A stretch of 53,187 nucleotides of DNA from an uncultured Lachnospiraceae bacterium (GCA_910588285.1 CAJUQB010000024.1:1-53187); one strand, 5' to 3'. Counted from the stretch's first letter, positions 24,949 to 33,283 are shown. The notes: generated by a model from the letters alone, not told the origin. Program-made: numbers and translations.

Positions 24949-26041
24949 TTTTACTCCTTAACATGATGAGATCCCGCAGATCCTGCTGCTTTTGGTCAAA
25001 AAAACCTTTTGGCCACATGCTAAGCTCTCCGGATGGCGATACAGTAAGAGGGGTGGTCTTGATTTTGGAATCCTCCTGCTGCATAAAATTCACCAGCATT
25101 TGCTCGGCAGAACTCATATATGCCATCTGCAGGCGTGCGCCGTCTACTATGTGCTCGCTGTGGGTTTCCGCAATGACCTGTACGCCGCTGCATGCCAGCA
25201 ATGCCAGGAATTTACCCAGATTGCTTTGGGCATAGGGATGCAGATGTGCTTCGGGATTTTCCAGAATTAATATACTCTGGGGAGCAGTGGAGGACCATAA
25301 ACCAGCCACGACAACCGGCAGCACATAGCTGATGCCGAATCCTGTCAGGGTGGGAACAACGCCGGTGTCTACGAGTGGGTTTGTTAAGGTTAATTCGGTT
25401 ATGGCCTTGGTGTAATCCGTATGATAATCAAGGCGAAGCTCCCCCATAATAGCGCTCATCCATTGTTCCACAAAATAGGAAAATTTCAGGGAACGGTCAT
25501 CTCCGCTCATCAGCATCGGCGGGATTTTCAGGCCTGTCTTGTCTGCAATATCCATAAGATAAACAGCGTTTTCACCGTTCATCGTAATCCCGTTTTTCTG
25601 CCCGGCCTGATGAGAGACCCGGGGGCCGATACGTTCTGCATTTAAATATTGAAAATTCCTGTCTTCAAAAACATCCGCCCGGGTGATCTTTAAATCCAGG
25701 GGGGAGGATTTGTCGATCTGGTAATGATAGGTGAAGCTTTTTTTTCCTTCCTGTAGGGTAAAAGCAAAATCAAATGCTTTCTCCTCTGTGGGATTCTGTG
25801 TTACCAGTGCTTTTGGGGCGCCTACCGGAAATCCAAATACCTGGTTGATATCCACGGTTCCTTGATTCCAGAGAGGGCCAAGACTGTTTACTTGGCGGTT
25901 GGAATATTTCAGTAGCAGCAAGGCCTGGATTACGGATGATTTCCCGGAAGCATTTGCTCCGGCCAAAATGGTCAGATCCCGAAAGGAGATGGTTTCCTCC
26001 TGAAAACATTTGAAATTATTCAGTCTTAAGCTTTGAATCAT
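24935..26041 (-). CDS. AAA/SMC-like ATPase with DUF3696-type C-terminus
   Basis: A 368-residue ATPase of the ABC/RecF-like class. It has a Walker A G28-ANASG-K34-S-S, a middle region with YLNAERIGPRVSH, the Walker B-like LILENPEAHLHP, the VIAETHSEHIVDGARLQM segment, and a final WPKGFFDQ motif typical of DUF3696 proteins. Such ATPases often act as sensors or motors in anti-phage systems. It overlaps the DUF262 gene by four bases (ATGA) and the third gene by 14 bases. There is no nuclease domain in this chain. The cassette role is inferred. Confidence 0.85.
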   Translation of the reverse strand: MIQSLRLNNFKCFQEETISFRDLTILAGANASGKSSVIQALLLLKYSNRQVNSLGPLWNQGTVDINQVFGFPVGAPKALVTQNPTEEKAFDFAFTLQEGKKSFTYHYQIDKSSPLDLKITRADVFEDRNFQYLNAERIGPRVSHQAGQKNGITMNGENAVYLMDIADKTGLKIPPMLMSGDDRSLKFSYFVEQWMSAIMGELRLDYHTDYTKAITELTLTNPLVDTGVVPTLTGFGISYVLPVVVAGLWSSTAPQSILILENPEAHLHPYAQSNLGKFLALLACSGVQVIAETHSEHIVDGARLQMAYMSSAEQMLVNFMQQEDSKIKTTPLTVSPSGELSMWPKGFFDQKQQDLRDLIMLRSKNVHS

Positions 26042-27168
26042 AGTTCCTCCAAAATTTTTTTCACAGCCTCAAATTGCAGGATAATATGTTGGGCTGTTGT
26101 TGTGGATGAGGTGATAGCGCTAAAATAGGGTCCGTCGTCAAAATAGCTTTGCTGGAGTCGGACGATCCTTGGACGCGCTTCCTCTAAATATGCACTTGTT
26201 CCATGATAGGAAGCCATGACGACACTCCAGGCAGTAAATAAAGGCTTATTGATGATATGGCATGCAGTTTTTTTGGAAAAGGCCTTGTCACCAAGAAGCG
26301 CATGGCAGTTTGTCATACTCCTTCGGAATGCAGCCAGATACAGCTTCTGATTGGACTCTGACATCTGGTTGAGATCCAGTATGGCCTGATCCATCATCTT
26401 GGCCAGAGGTCCCAGATCCCGGATACAGCCGGTTTCGAAATCATACCGCGTATAAAAGGTGATAAACCGCAGGCACAGCTCCTGGGCATCCATGCGGATA
26501 TCTTTGACCCTTCCTCTTGTAGCCTTCTGGAATTCCTGGGAACGGCTCATGGCCTTTAACAGGCTGCGGGTTCCGTCCGCTGCCATGCTGTTGCGGATCT
26601 CCTGGGAATTCAGGGGCATTCCGCCGGTATTGACCCTTCGGAATACGTCAAATTTGCTAAGCTCGTGGCAGGTACTGTCCAGGACATAGGCAACAAGCTG
26701 CGTATCTTCTATTTTGTTCACATATTTTTGGGGCAGGTCACTGTAGCAGTATCCGTTATAATTTAAATATTGCAGCTCCTTGAGGGCAAATTCGTTGTTT
26801 AGAAACTGGCTGATGGTGGATAAACGCTGGAGTCCGTCAATTACAATTTTATTTCCCTCATAGTCCTCCTGAAAATAGAAGGAGGAAATGGGAATTCCCA
26901 GCATAATGGATTCGATCAACAATGACTTCCTCCGAAGGTCCCAGACGAGGTTCCGCTGGAAATCCGGGGTGAGAAACAGTTTTCCTGTCTCTATCATATG
27001 CTGGATCTGGTAAATGGTAAATATGCGTTGGTTGATGCGGATATCGTTGGGAGAATAGGGATTGTGTTCCAGGTTTTCCTCGCCCAGATCCTCCGTCTCT
27101 ATTCCCAGCAGGCTGTCAGCATGGTATTTTTCCTCTTGTAACAGGTCTTTCATTGACTGAATATTCAT
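26038..27168 (-). CDS. DUF262 domain protein (ParB/GmrS-like nuclease fold)
   Basis: A 376-residue protein with the three DUF262 landmarks: PDFQRNLVWD (about 75), IDGLQRLST (about 115) replacing the usual DGQQRLTT, and FRRVNTGGMPLNSQEIRN (about 180). DUF262 domains use NTP or act as nucleases in GmrSD, BrxU and SspE defence proteins. Here there is no fused DUF1524 HNH part, unlike GmrSD. ATG 27168 is chosen because GGAGG lies six bases upstream; the frame is open 60 bases further. It is the first gene of a minus-strand operon with its own promoter. Confidence 0.87.
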   Translation of the reverse strand: MNIQSMKDLLQEEKYHADSLLGIETEDLGEENLEHNPYSPNDIRINQRIFTIYQIQHMIETGKLFLTPDFQRNLVWDLRRKSLLIESIMLGIPISSFYFQEDYEGNKIVIDGLQRLSTISQFLNNEFALKELQYLNYNGYCYSDLPQKYVNKIEDTQLVAYVLDSTCHELSKFDVFRRVNTGGMPLNSQEIRNSMAADGTRSLLKAMSRSQEFQKATRGRVKDIRMDAQELCLRFITFYTRYDFETGCIRDLGPLAKMMDQAILDLNQMSESNQKLYLAAFRRSMTNCHALLGDKAFSKKTACHIINKPLFTAWSVVMASYHGTSAYLEEARPRIVRLQQSYFDDGPYFSAITSSTTTAQHIILQFEAVKKILEEL

Positions 27169-27199
27169 AGCTGCCTCCATATTGCCAAAGTCTGTCCTT

Positions 27200-27228
27200 A
27201 TTATAAACGATAACCAGCCACAAAACAA
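27200..27228 (-). promoter_or_regulatory. Promoter of the DUF262 cassette
   Basis: On the minus strand: TTGTTT at 27223-27228, a 17-base spacer, and a perfect TATAAT at 27200-27205. It ends about 30 bases before the chosen start. Confidence 0.75.
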
Positions 27229-27279
27229 TTCCAGATTGAAAAAAGCCTGCCAAAAACCCTACCATTGCGCTCAAAAATA

Positions 27280-27288
27280 TGCTATGAT
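27280..27288 (+). promoter_or_regulatory. Extended -10 promoter of the DUF1015 gene
   Basis: TGC-TATGAT with no good -35. The distance to the ATG at 27330 is about 40 bases. Confidence 0.5.
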
Positions 27289-27329
27289 TTACAGTAGAGA
27301 ACATAAGATATAGAAAGGCAAGAGAGAAC

Positions 27330-28622
27330 ATGGCTAAGATAAAACCGTTTTTGTGTATTCGTCCCGCAGCGGACAAGGCGTCCCGGATTGCGGCCCTCCC
27401 TTACGACGTATACAACCGTCAGGAGGCCAAGGCAGAGGTGGCAAGGCAGCCCCTGTCTTTTCTGCGGATTGACCGGGCGGAGACACAGTTTGAAGATTCC
27501 GTAGATACCTATGAGGAGCAGGTATACCAGAAGGCCCATGACCTGCTGTGGCAGATGGTGGAGGATGGGGATTTCATCCGGGAAGAGCAGGCCTGCTATT
27601 ATATTTACGAGCTGACCATGAACGGGCGGGTGCAGGACGGCCTGGTGGCCTGTGCTTCCATTGACGATTACCTTGACGGCCGCATCAAAAAGCATGAAAA
27701 CACCCGGGAGGAGAAGGAGCAGGACCGAATCCGCCATGTGGATGTATGCAACGCCCAGACCGGGCCCATCTTCCTGGCATACCGGGCACAGCCCGCGGTA
27801 GATGCGGTGATACGGAAGGTCAAGGAGCGGGAGGCACTCTATGATTTTGTATCTGAGGACAGGATCCGCCACCGGGTCTTTCGGGTGGACAGACAGGAGG
27901 AGATCGAAGCTCTGCGCAGGGCCTTTGAGGAAATGGAGCAGATCTACATTGCCGACGGCCATCACCGGGCAGCCTCAGCAGTGAAGGTGGGGCAGAAGCG
28001 GCGGGCAGAGCATCCGGATTACACCGGGGAAGAGGAATTCAATGTTTTTCTGTCCGTGCTGTTTGCCGATGAGCAGCTGATGATCCTGGATTACAACCGG
28101 GTTGTGAGGGATTTGAACGGGCAGAGCCAGGAGGAGTTTTTACGGCGGGTATGTGAGATTTTCCATGTGGAAGAGGCCGGGCAGCAGGAAGCGGATGAAG
28201 GAGAGACGTGTTTGGGGCAGCAGGAGGAAGCGGCCGGCCGGGAGGCAGTACGTCCCCGGAAAAAGGGAGAATTTTCCATGTATCTTGCCGGGAAATGGTA
28301 TCGGTGCCGCATCAAGGAGGCTGACCAAAGCAGCGACCCGGTGGAGGGGCTTGACGTGTCTCTGCTCCAGAAGCTGCTGCTGGAACCGGTTCTTGGCATT
28401 GAAGATCCCAGGACGGACAGCCGCATTGATTTTGTGGGAGGCATCCGGGGCTTGGAGGAGCTGGAACGCCGCGTACAGACAGACTGCGCCGTGGCCTTTG
28501 CCATGTACCCAACCTCCATTCAGGAGCTGTTTGCCGTGGCGGACGCCGGGCTGCTGATGCCTCCAAAATCCACCTGGTTTGAGCCCAAGCTTCGGAGCGG
28601 GCTGTTCATTCACGAGATTTAG
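27330..28622 (+). CDS. DUF1015 family protein, possible serine-metabolism enzyme
   Basis: A 430-residue cytoplasmic protein of the DUF1015 family. The N-terminal IKPFLCIRP and ALPYDVYN, the KHENTREEKEQDR stretch and YIADGHHRAASAV (about 210) are typical. The family belongs to the ParB/SbnI-like superfamily, whose members SbnI and SerK phosphorylate free serine. In Clostridia, as I recall, DUF1015 genes often directly follow serC-serA. No serB is seen here, so a part in serine/phosphoserine exchange is plausible but unproven. A variable stretch (about 285-310) is rich in Glu and Gly. Confidence 0.85.
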   Translation: MAKIKPFLCIRPAADKASRIAALPYDVYNRQEAKAEVARQPLSFLRIDRAETQFEDSVDTYEEQVYQKAHDLLWQMVEDGDFIREEQACYYIYELTMNGRVQDGLVACASIDDYLDGRIKKHENTREEKEQDRIRHVDVCNAQTGPIFLAYRAQPAVDAVIRKVKEREALYDFVSEDRIRHRVFRVDRQEEIEALRRAFEEMEQIYIADGHHRAASAVKVGQKRRAEHPDYTGEEEFNVFLSVLFADEQLMILDYNRVVRDLNGQSQEEFLRRVCEIFHVEEAGQQEADEGETCLGQQEEAAGREAVRPRKKGEFSMYLAGKWYRCRIKEADQSSDPVEGLDVSLLQKLLLEPVLGIEDPRTDSRIDFVGGIRGLEELERRVQTDCAVAFAMYPTSIQELFAVADAGLLMPPKSTWFEPKLRSGLFIHEI

Positions 28623-28688
28623 CATAGATACAAAGGCTGGAATCGTTTGAGCCGGGACATTCGTTCGGATGAGATGGGAGGGGATGCT

Positions 28689-29201
28689 ATGGGAAAGAAT
28701 GCACGTCTTGCAAATATTTACATCAAGATACACAACAAATATGCGCTGACCCTGGAGGACTTGAAATATCTCTCCAAATACGATCCGGAGTGCTTTGAAA
28801 AAGCATGCAAAAATATTGTCTACAAGGTGCCGGAGACGAAAAGGATTATGCAGCCGGGGCCGAAACAGGCAGAGCATCCAAAGGACAGCCCTCCAAGGGA
28901 GGGGCAGGCCCTTAAGGAGGAGCAGAAGGAACAGGAGCTGCAGGGGACCAAGACCCGAGATGCTGCGAAGACATCCGTGTTTGACGAGCCTCCTGTAGAT
29001 AAGCAGTGGATTGAGTCAGTGCTCTCCAACCTGAAACAGATGGAGCAGAAGGATCTGCCGGTGGAGGAGGTGCCGGTGGAGCAGGTGAAGGAGCTTTTGG
29101 GGAATCTCTATATGGAGATGCTGTTTCCCCACAATGACCGGATGAAATACTTCAACATGGAGGATCATAAGGAAGTATCTGTATTCAACAAAAAGGCGTA
29201 A
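28689..29201 (+). CDS. Hypothetical charged protein
   Basis: A 170-residue protein of unknown function. An N-terminal helical region (about 5-50, KIHNKYALTLEDLKYLSKYD) is followed by a disordered Glu/Lys/Pro/Gln-rich linker (about 55-100) and a C-terminal helical part ending in NKKA. It has no signal peptide or membrane span. The start at 28689 has GGGAGGGG just upstream. It lies 66 bases after the DUF1015 gene and may be cotranscribed with it and the MscS gene. I recall similar short proteins in Lachnospiraceae, but no characterised one. Confidence 0.7.
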   Translation: MGKNARLANIYIKIHNKYALTLEDLKYLSKYDPECFEKACKNIVYKVPETKRIMQPGPKQAEHPKDSPPREGQALKEEQKEQELQGTKTRDAAKTSVFDEPPVDKQWIESVLSNLKQMEQKDLPVEEVPVEQVKELLGNLYMEMLFPHNDRMKYFNMEDHKEVSVFNKKA

Positions 29202-29292
29202 AGCAATGTCAGAAGAATGGAAATAGGCATAAAGCGGTGTCAGAAGAACAGGAAAAAGCGGAAAGCGATGTTCGGAAGAACGGAAATAGAAA
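29200..29292 (+). repeat. Three tandem 31-bp repeats
   Basis: Units at 29200-29230, 29231-29261 and 29262-29292 each begin AAAGC and contain a GTCAGAAGAA-like core. They lie between the stop of the charged protein and the MscS start, and carry no frame of note. The copies differ at several bases, so the duplication is not recent. Confidence 0.75.
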
Positions 29293-29301
29293 GAGGAAGC
29301 T

Positions 29302-30213
29302 ATGATATTAAATCAGGTAAAAACGGACATTGATGTGCTGGCGGATGTGGCGGAGCAGGTGCAGAATGCAGAGCCGGACCAGATCAGGGCCTATTTTGAG
29401 GGGCTGCTGCCCAAGTTCCTGGACTTTGGGGTCAAGGTTCTTTTGGCTCTTGTGATCTGGTTTGTGGGAACCAAGATCATCAAGCTTTTGCGCAGGATAC
29501 TGCGGCGGTTTCTGGAACGCTCCCATGTGGATGTGGGAGTGAAGCAGTTTTTGGATTCCTTTGCCAAGGCGGCCATGTATTTCTGCCTGTTTATGATGCT
29601 CTTGGGATGGCTGGGTATCTCCACAGCCTCGGTGGTGGCAGTCCTGGGCTCGGCCGGCCTGGCCATCGGCATGGCGCTGCAGGGAAGCCTTGGGAATTTT
29701 GCCGGAGGAGTGCTGATTTTGCTGCTTCGGCCCTTCAAGGTAGGGGATTATATCATTGAGGACGGGAACAAGAACGAGGGAACGGTGACAGAGATCCAGC
29801 TGTTTTATACGAAGCTCCAGACACCGGACAACCGGGTGATCGTGATTCCCAATGGCAGCCTGGCCAACAGCAGCCTGACCAATGTGACACAGCAGGATAA
29901 GCGCAGGCTGGATCTCTATGTGGGGATTGCCTATGAAGCAGATCTCAAGGAAGCCAAGAGGGTGCTGGCGGCTCTCATTGACAAGGAGGAGCGGAGACTC
30001 GCCCAGGAGGAGCATATCGTCTTTGTAGACAGCCTGGAGGACAGCTGCGTGCGTCTGGGCTGCAGACTGTGGGTGGCCACCGGGGACTACTGGCAGGTGA
30101 AATGGGATCTGACGGAGCAGATGAAGCTGGTCTTGGATGAGGCGGGGATTTCCATTCCCTTCAACCAGCTGGAGGTTACGCTCAAAGAACATGACACACA
30201 GGGGAAAATGTGA
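29302..30213 (+). CDS. Small-conductance mechanosensitive channel (MscS family)
   Basis: A 303-residue membrane channel that lets solutes out when turgor rises. Three transmembrane helices are seen at about 40-60, 88-105 and 108-135. The third is the pore helix with the Gly/Ala pattern GSAGLAIGMALQGSLGNFAGG. The cytoplasmic beta domain follows, with PFKVGDYI and RVIVIPNGSLANSSLTN. Length and order match MscS. GAGGAAG lies before the ATG. The repeat array precedes it. Confidence 0.94.
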   Translation: MILNQVKTDIDVLADVAEQVQNAEPDQIRAYFEGLLPKFLDFGVKVLLALVIWFVGTKIIKLLRRILRRFLERSHVDVGVKQFLDSFAKAAMYFCLFMMLLGWLGISTASVVAVLGSAGLAIGMALQGSLGNFAGGVLILLLRPFKVGDYIIEDGNKNEGTVTEIQLFYTKLQTPDNRVIVIPNGSLANSSLTNVTQQDKRRLDLYVGIAYEADLKEAKRVLAALIDKEERRLAQEEHIVFVDSLEDSCVRLGCRLWVATGDYWQVKWDLTEQMKLVLDEAGISIPFNQLEVTLKEHDTQGKM

Positions 30214-30258
30214 TATGCTTATGAAAAAGAGAATATGGAACAGGAAGGAGAAGAATAT

Positions 30259-30498
30259 ATGGCACCGTTAGCAGTTACTGTAAATGAATTGCTAAATACT
30301 TTGGATGAAGACGATTACAAGGCGGCAATCAGTTTTATTGAATATCTATCGATATCCAAAAAGAAAAAAAGAGCGGAAAAAAGCAGGGATATGTTGTCTG
30401 AAATACAAAATATATTCGAGGACGATAAAGGCTGGGATTCCGAGCAGGATATGCTTGATGAGATGGCAGCATTTAGAAAGGAACGTATGGGTATATGA
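30259..30498 (+). CDS. Small antitoxin-like protein, apparently orphan
   Basis: A 79-residue protein: an N-terminal helix pair (TVNELLNTLDEDDYKAAISFIEYLS), then a basic stretch and an acidic end (MLDEMAAFRKERMGI). The shape resembles short antitoxins of PIN/RelE-type pairs (the DUF2281 group comes to mind, not proven). ATG 30259 has GGAAGGAG about nine bases upstream. Its stop overlaps an ATG in the ATGA arrangement common for toxin genes, but that frame ends after ten codons. Confidence 0.6.
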   Translation: MAPLAVTVNELLNTLDEDDYKAAISFIEYLSISKKKKRAEKSRDMLSEIQNIFEDDKGWDSEQDMLDEMAAFRKERMGI

Positions 30499-30527
30499 AA
30501 ATACTCTCTTTTTTAGAATCAAGATAG
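30495..30527 (+). pseudogene. Possible vestige of a toxin gene start
   Basis: A frame of ten codons, MKILSFLESR, starts inside the stop codon of the antitoxin-like gene. PIN toxins often open with MKILxDTN, so this may be the only part left of a lost partner. It is too short to be sure. Confidence 0.25.
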
Positions 30528-30556
30528 AACCATCCATATATTACAGGAGAAGAAAG

Positions 30557-31408
30557 ATGTACCGTGTATTAGTTGCAGATGACGAAAGATGGATCCGCAA
30601 GGGGATCGTAAAGATGATTGACCGGGAGGGGCTTGGGATCAGCGAGATTTACGAGGCGGACAGCGTGACTGCGGCCCTGGAGCAATTCCGGCTGCATCAG
30701 CCGGACATCGTCCTGTCCGATGTGATCTTCCCGGCGGAAAATGGCTGTGATTTCTGCGACCAGATCATTGCCATCCAGCCGGAGACCAGGATTGTGATGA
30801 TTTCCGCTTTCGATAACTTTGAATTTGCAAGAAGAAGCATTAAGTTCCGGGCTGTGGATTACCTGCTGAAGCCTGTCAGCAAAGAGCAGCTAAATCAGGT
30901 GCTGTCCCAGTGCATCGGACAGCTTAAGGCCCGGCCAGAAGGACCGGGAGGAGGCAGGGAGGCTTTTGGCCAGCCGGCCTGCCCGGCAGGAGCGGTTCCG
31001 GGACAGGGAAGGGCCGGGCAGGGAGGTGCCTTGGGGCAGGAGGCTCCTGCCGTGGAAGACGGGAATGACTCGGAATTCCAGGTCAGACAGGTGATGGAGC
31101 AGATCAAAGCCCATCTGGGGGACAAATACACCCTGGCTGCAATGGCGGCAGAGTGCTGCTTGTCAGAGGCATATTTTTCCAATTTGTTTAAAAAGGTATC
31201 AGGCATGTCGCCCATGAATTACATTGTCCACATGCGCATGGAAAAGGCCTGCGAGCTTATGACTTCTACCAACTGGAGGATGGTCAGGATTGCCCAGAGC
31301 GTGGGATATTATGACTATCAGTATTTTGCCAAGGTGTTCAAAAAGGTGACGGGGCAGACGCCGGGGGATTACAGGGAAAAGCTGCAGGAGGAATTTGGGG
31401 ATGATTGA
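30557..31408 (+). CDS. Response regulator, YesN/AraC type, compact form
   Basis: A 283-residue regulator. The receiver domain (1-120) has D8/D9, the phospho-acceptor D55 in LSDVIFP and K105 in YLLKPVS. The AraC-type helix-turn-helix pair (about 180-283) includes AAECCLSEAYFSNLFKKVSG and VGYYDYQYFAKVFKKVTGQ. Between them lies an unusual linker (about 125-172), very rich in Gly, Pro, Ala and Gln, in place of the long helical middle part common in YesN proteins. Its stop overlaps the kinase start by eight bases. It probably activates the ABC/glycan operon through the direct repeats at 33220-33256. Confidence 0.92.
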   Translation: MYRVLVADDERWIRKGIVKMIDREGLGISEIYEADSVTAALEQFRLHQPDIVLSDVIFPAENGCDFCDQIIAIQPETRIVMISAFDNFEFARRSIKFRAVDYLLKPVSKEQLNQVLSQCIGQLKARPEGPGGGREAFGQPACPAGAVPGQGRAGQGGALGQEAPAVEDGNDSEFQVRQVMEQIKAHLGDKYTLAAMAAECCLSEAYFSNLFKKVSGMSPMNYIVHMRMEKACELMTSTNWRMVRIAQSVGYYDYQYFAKVFKKVTGQTPGDYREKLQEEFGDD

Positions 31409-33212
31409 CAAGGGAAGGGGGCTTTTGCGGAACCTGTCCCTTAGGCGCAAGCTGCTGCTGACCTTTTTGCTTCTGCTTCTGGTGATTGCCGCGGGGATTA
31501 CCGTTTCCGTCAATTATTACAACCAGCGCTTTATCAACCATCTGATGGTGGAGAGCAACCGCCAGATGATGCGTGAGATGAACGCGCAGCTGGACAGTAT
31601 CTATGATCAGGTCAATCAGGTATATCTCACCTTCAATAACCAGAATCTCTATGAAATATTTCTCGAAAAGGAAGAAGAAACGGATTTTGAGAGCATTCAG
31701 AGGGAGCTTCACTATGAGAACAGCATGAAGAACCAGATCAATGCCAATAACCTTCAGGAGTATATCAAGGGGACGCTGCTCTACGCAGGCCCAAAGCACT
31801 GCGCCTATGTGGGACAGGGGGCCATGGATCCGCAATTTTCCATTGAGGACAGCGACTGGTATCAGCAGTTTGAGACCGGAAATGCAGGAAAGCTGGTCTA
31901 CGGCCCTGTTTCGGAGGATTTTAAATCAGAGAACAGCACCAAAAATACGGTGTTTTATTACATGCGCAGCTGGTATATCCCGCCGGGAAGCGGGATTTTG
32001 GGTCAGGGAAGGCCCTTTATCCTCTTCAGTATCAATGCAGATGTGGTGACCAATGTTCTGACGCGGTTCTCCAAGGATACCCGGGGGATCCTGGTGCTGG
32101 ACGAGGACCAAAGGACACTGCTTACAGTGAATATGGAGCAGGAGGCCCAGGGGCAGATATTGGAGCTGATTAGGCAGAATGAGACGGAGCTTGGCGGACA
32201 GGGAACCTACACGGACCGGCAATGGGCAGTCACAAGAATTAAAAATGAAAAATTTGGCTGGACAGTGTATTTCGCAGAGTCTACGGCAGATGCCTTCCGG
32301 GAGCTGAATCAGCTGATCCGAAATATTTACCTGATCATCCTGGCTGCCGGCGGGGCTGCTATTGTGCTGGCCCTGTATCTCACCAGAAGGATCGTCATGC
32401 CCATTGAAGCGCTGAACCAGATGATGAATAAGATCGAGGAAAAGGATGTGTACCTGGAGATACAGACCAGGGATGAGCTGGGGCAGATCGGGGAGCGGTT
32501 TAACCAGATGAAGCGCCGGATCCAGGATATGAGCGAAAAGATGTATTTAAGCAAAATGCAGGAGAAGGAGGCGCAGCTCAGCGCCCTCCAGGCCCAGATC
32601 AATCCCCACTTTCTCTATAATACCCTGGATAATATTTACTGCATTGCCCAGCTGGAGGAGAGCGAGGCCATCACCAGCCTGACGGAAAACCTGTCCCGGA
32701 TGATGCGCTACAGCATGACCATGCAGAACCGGTATGTGCCCCTGGTTCGGGAGCTGGAGCATGTAAAAAGCTACGTGGATATATTAAATGTCCGCTTTGA
32801 CGATTCGATTACCCTAAGGCTCCAAGTGCAGGAGGGAGCCGGGGAGATGGAGGTGCTGAAGCTTTCCCTGCAGCCCCTGGCGGAAAATGCCTGGAACCAT
32901 GGGATCCTGCCCAAGGCAGGCCACCGGGGGACCATTGAATTCCTGGTGGAGCGGAAAGGAGATGTCTGCGTGGTCCAGGTGTTGGATGACGGCGTGGGGA
33001 TCCTGCCGGAGCGGTGCCGGGAGCTGAACCGGGCCCTGGGGCACATCAGCTATGAGACGGAAGATTCGAAAAAGGGCTCTGGAATCGCCCTGAAAAATGT
33101 AAACAACCGGATCCTCCTGGAGGACGGGGAGGGCTTCGGTGTACGCCTGTATCCCCGGAAGGAAGGGGGATGCCGGGTGATTGTCCGAATGAAGCTGCAC
33201 CAAAAAGAATAA
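31401..33212 (+). CDS. Sensor histidine kinase, YesM type
   Basis: A 603-residue membrane kinase. There are two transmembrane helices (about 18-38 and 300-322) around an extracytoplasmic sensor domain. A HAMP region follows (RRIVMPIEALNQMMNKIEEKD). The phospho-acceptor His403 sits in INPHFLYNTLDN, and the ATPase domain has LQPLAENAWNHGI and DDGVGI. It should sense an extracellular glycan or its loaded binding protein and phosphorylate the adjacent regulator. ATG 31401 has AGGAGGAA upstream and overlaps the regulator's end. Confidence 0.94.
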   Translation: MIDKGRGLLRNLSLRRKLLLTFLLLLLVIAAGITVSVNYYNQRFINHLMVESNRQMMREMNAQLDSIYDQVNQVYLTFNNQNLYEIFLEKEEETDFESIQRELHYENSMKNQINANNLQEYIKGTLLYAGPKHCAYVGQGAMDPQFSIEDSDWYQQFETGNAGKLVYGPVSEDFKSENSTKNTVFYYMRSWYIPPGSGILGQGRPFILFSINADVVTNVLTRFSKDTRGILVLDEDQRTLLTVNMEQEAQGQILELIRQNETELGGQGTYTDRQWAVTRIKNEKFGWTVYFAESTADAFRELNQLIRNIYLIILAAGGAAIVLALYLTRRIVMPIEALNQMMNKIEEKDVYLEIQTRDELGQIGERFNQMKRRIQDMSEKMYLSKMQEKEAQLSALQAQINPHFLYNTLDNIYCIAQLEESEAITSLTENLSRMMRYSMTMQNRYVPLVRELEHVKSYVDILNVRFDDSITLRLQVQEGAGEMEVLKLSLQPLAENAWNHGILPKAGHRGTIEFLVERKGDVCVVQVLDDGVGILPERCRELNRALGHISYETEDSKKGSGIALKNVNNRILLEDGEGFGVRLYPRKEGGCRVIVRMKLHQKE

Positions 33213-33219
33213 ATAAATC

Positions 33220-33256
33220 TTAAAATCATACACTATTTTCGTTAAAATCATACACT
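33220..33256 (+). promoter_or_regulatory. Direct repeat, predicted response-regulator operator
   Basis: TTAAAATCATACACT occurs exactly twice, at 33220-33234 and 33242-33256, 22 bases apart (two helix turns). The second copy abuts the -35 region of the predicted promoter, the layout expected for an AraC-family activator. Confidence 0.65.
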
Positions 33257-33283
33257 GTATTCTGTGGAAAAATTCAATATAGT
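33255..33283 (+). promoter_or_regulatory. Predicted activator-dependent promoter of the glycan operon
   Basis: TATAGT at 33278-33283, a 17-base spacer and a poor -35, CTGTAT, at 33255-33260 that overlaps the downstream repeat. A weak -35 fits positive control. Confidence 0.5.

Noticed and set aside
29200..29292. Possible CRISPR array
   Set aside because: Units are directly adjacent with no spacers and only three copies, so it is a simple tandem repeat. No cas genes are present.
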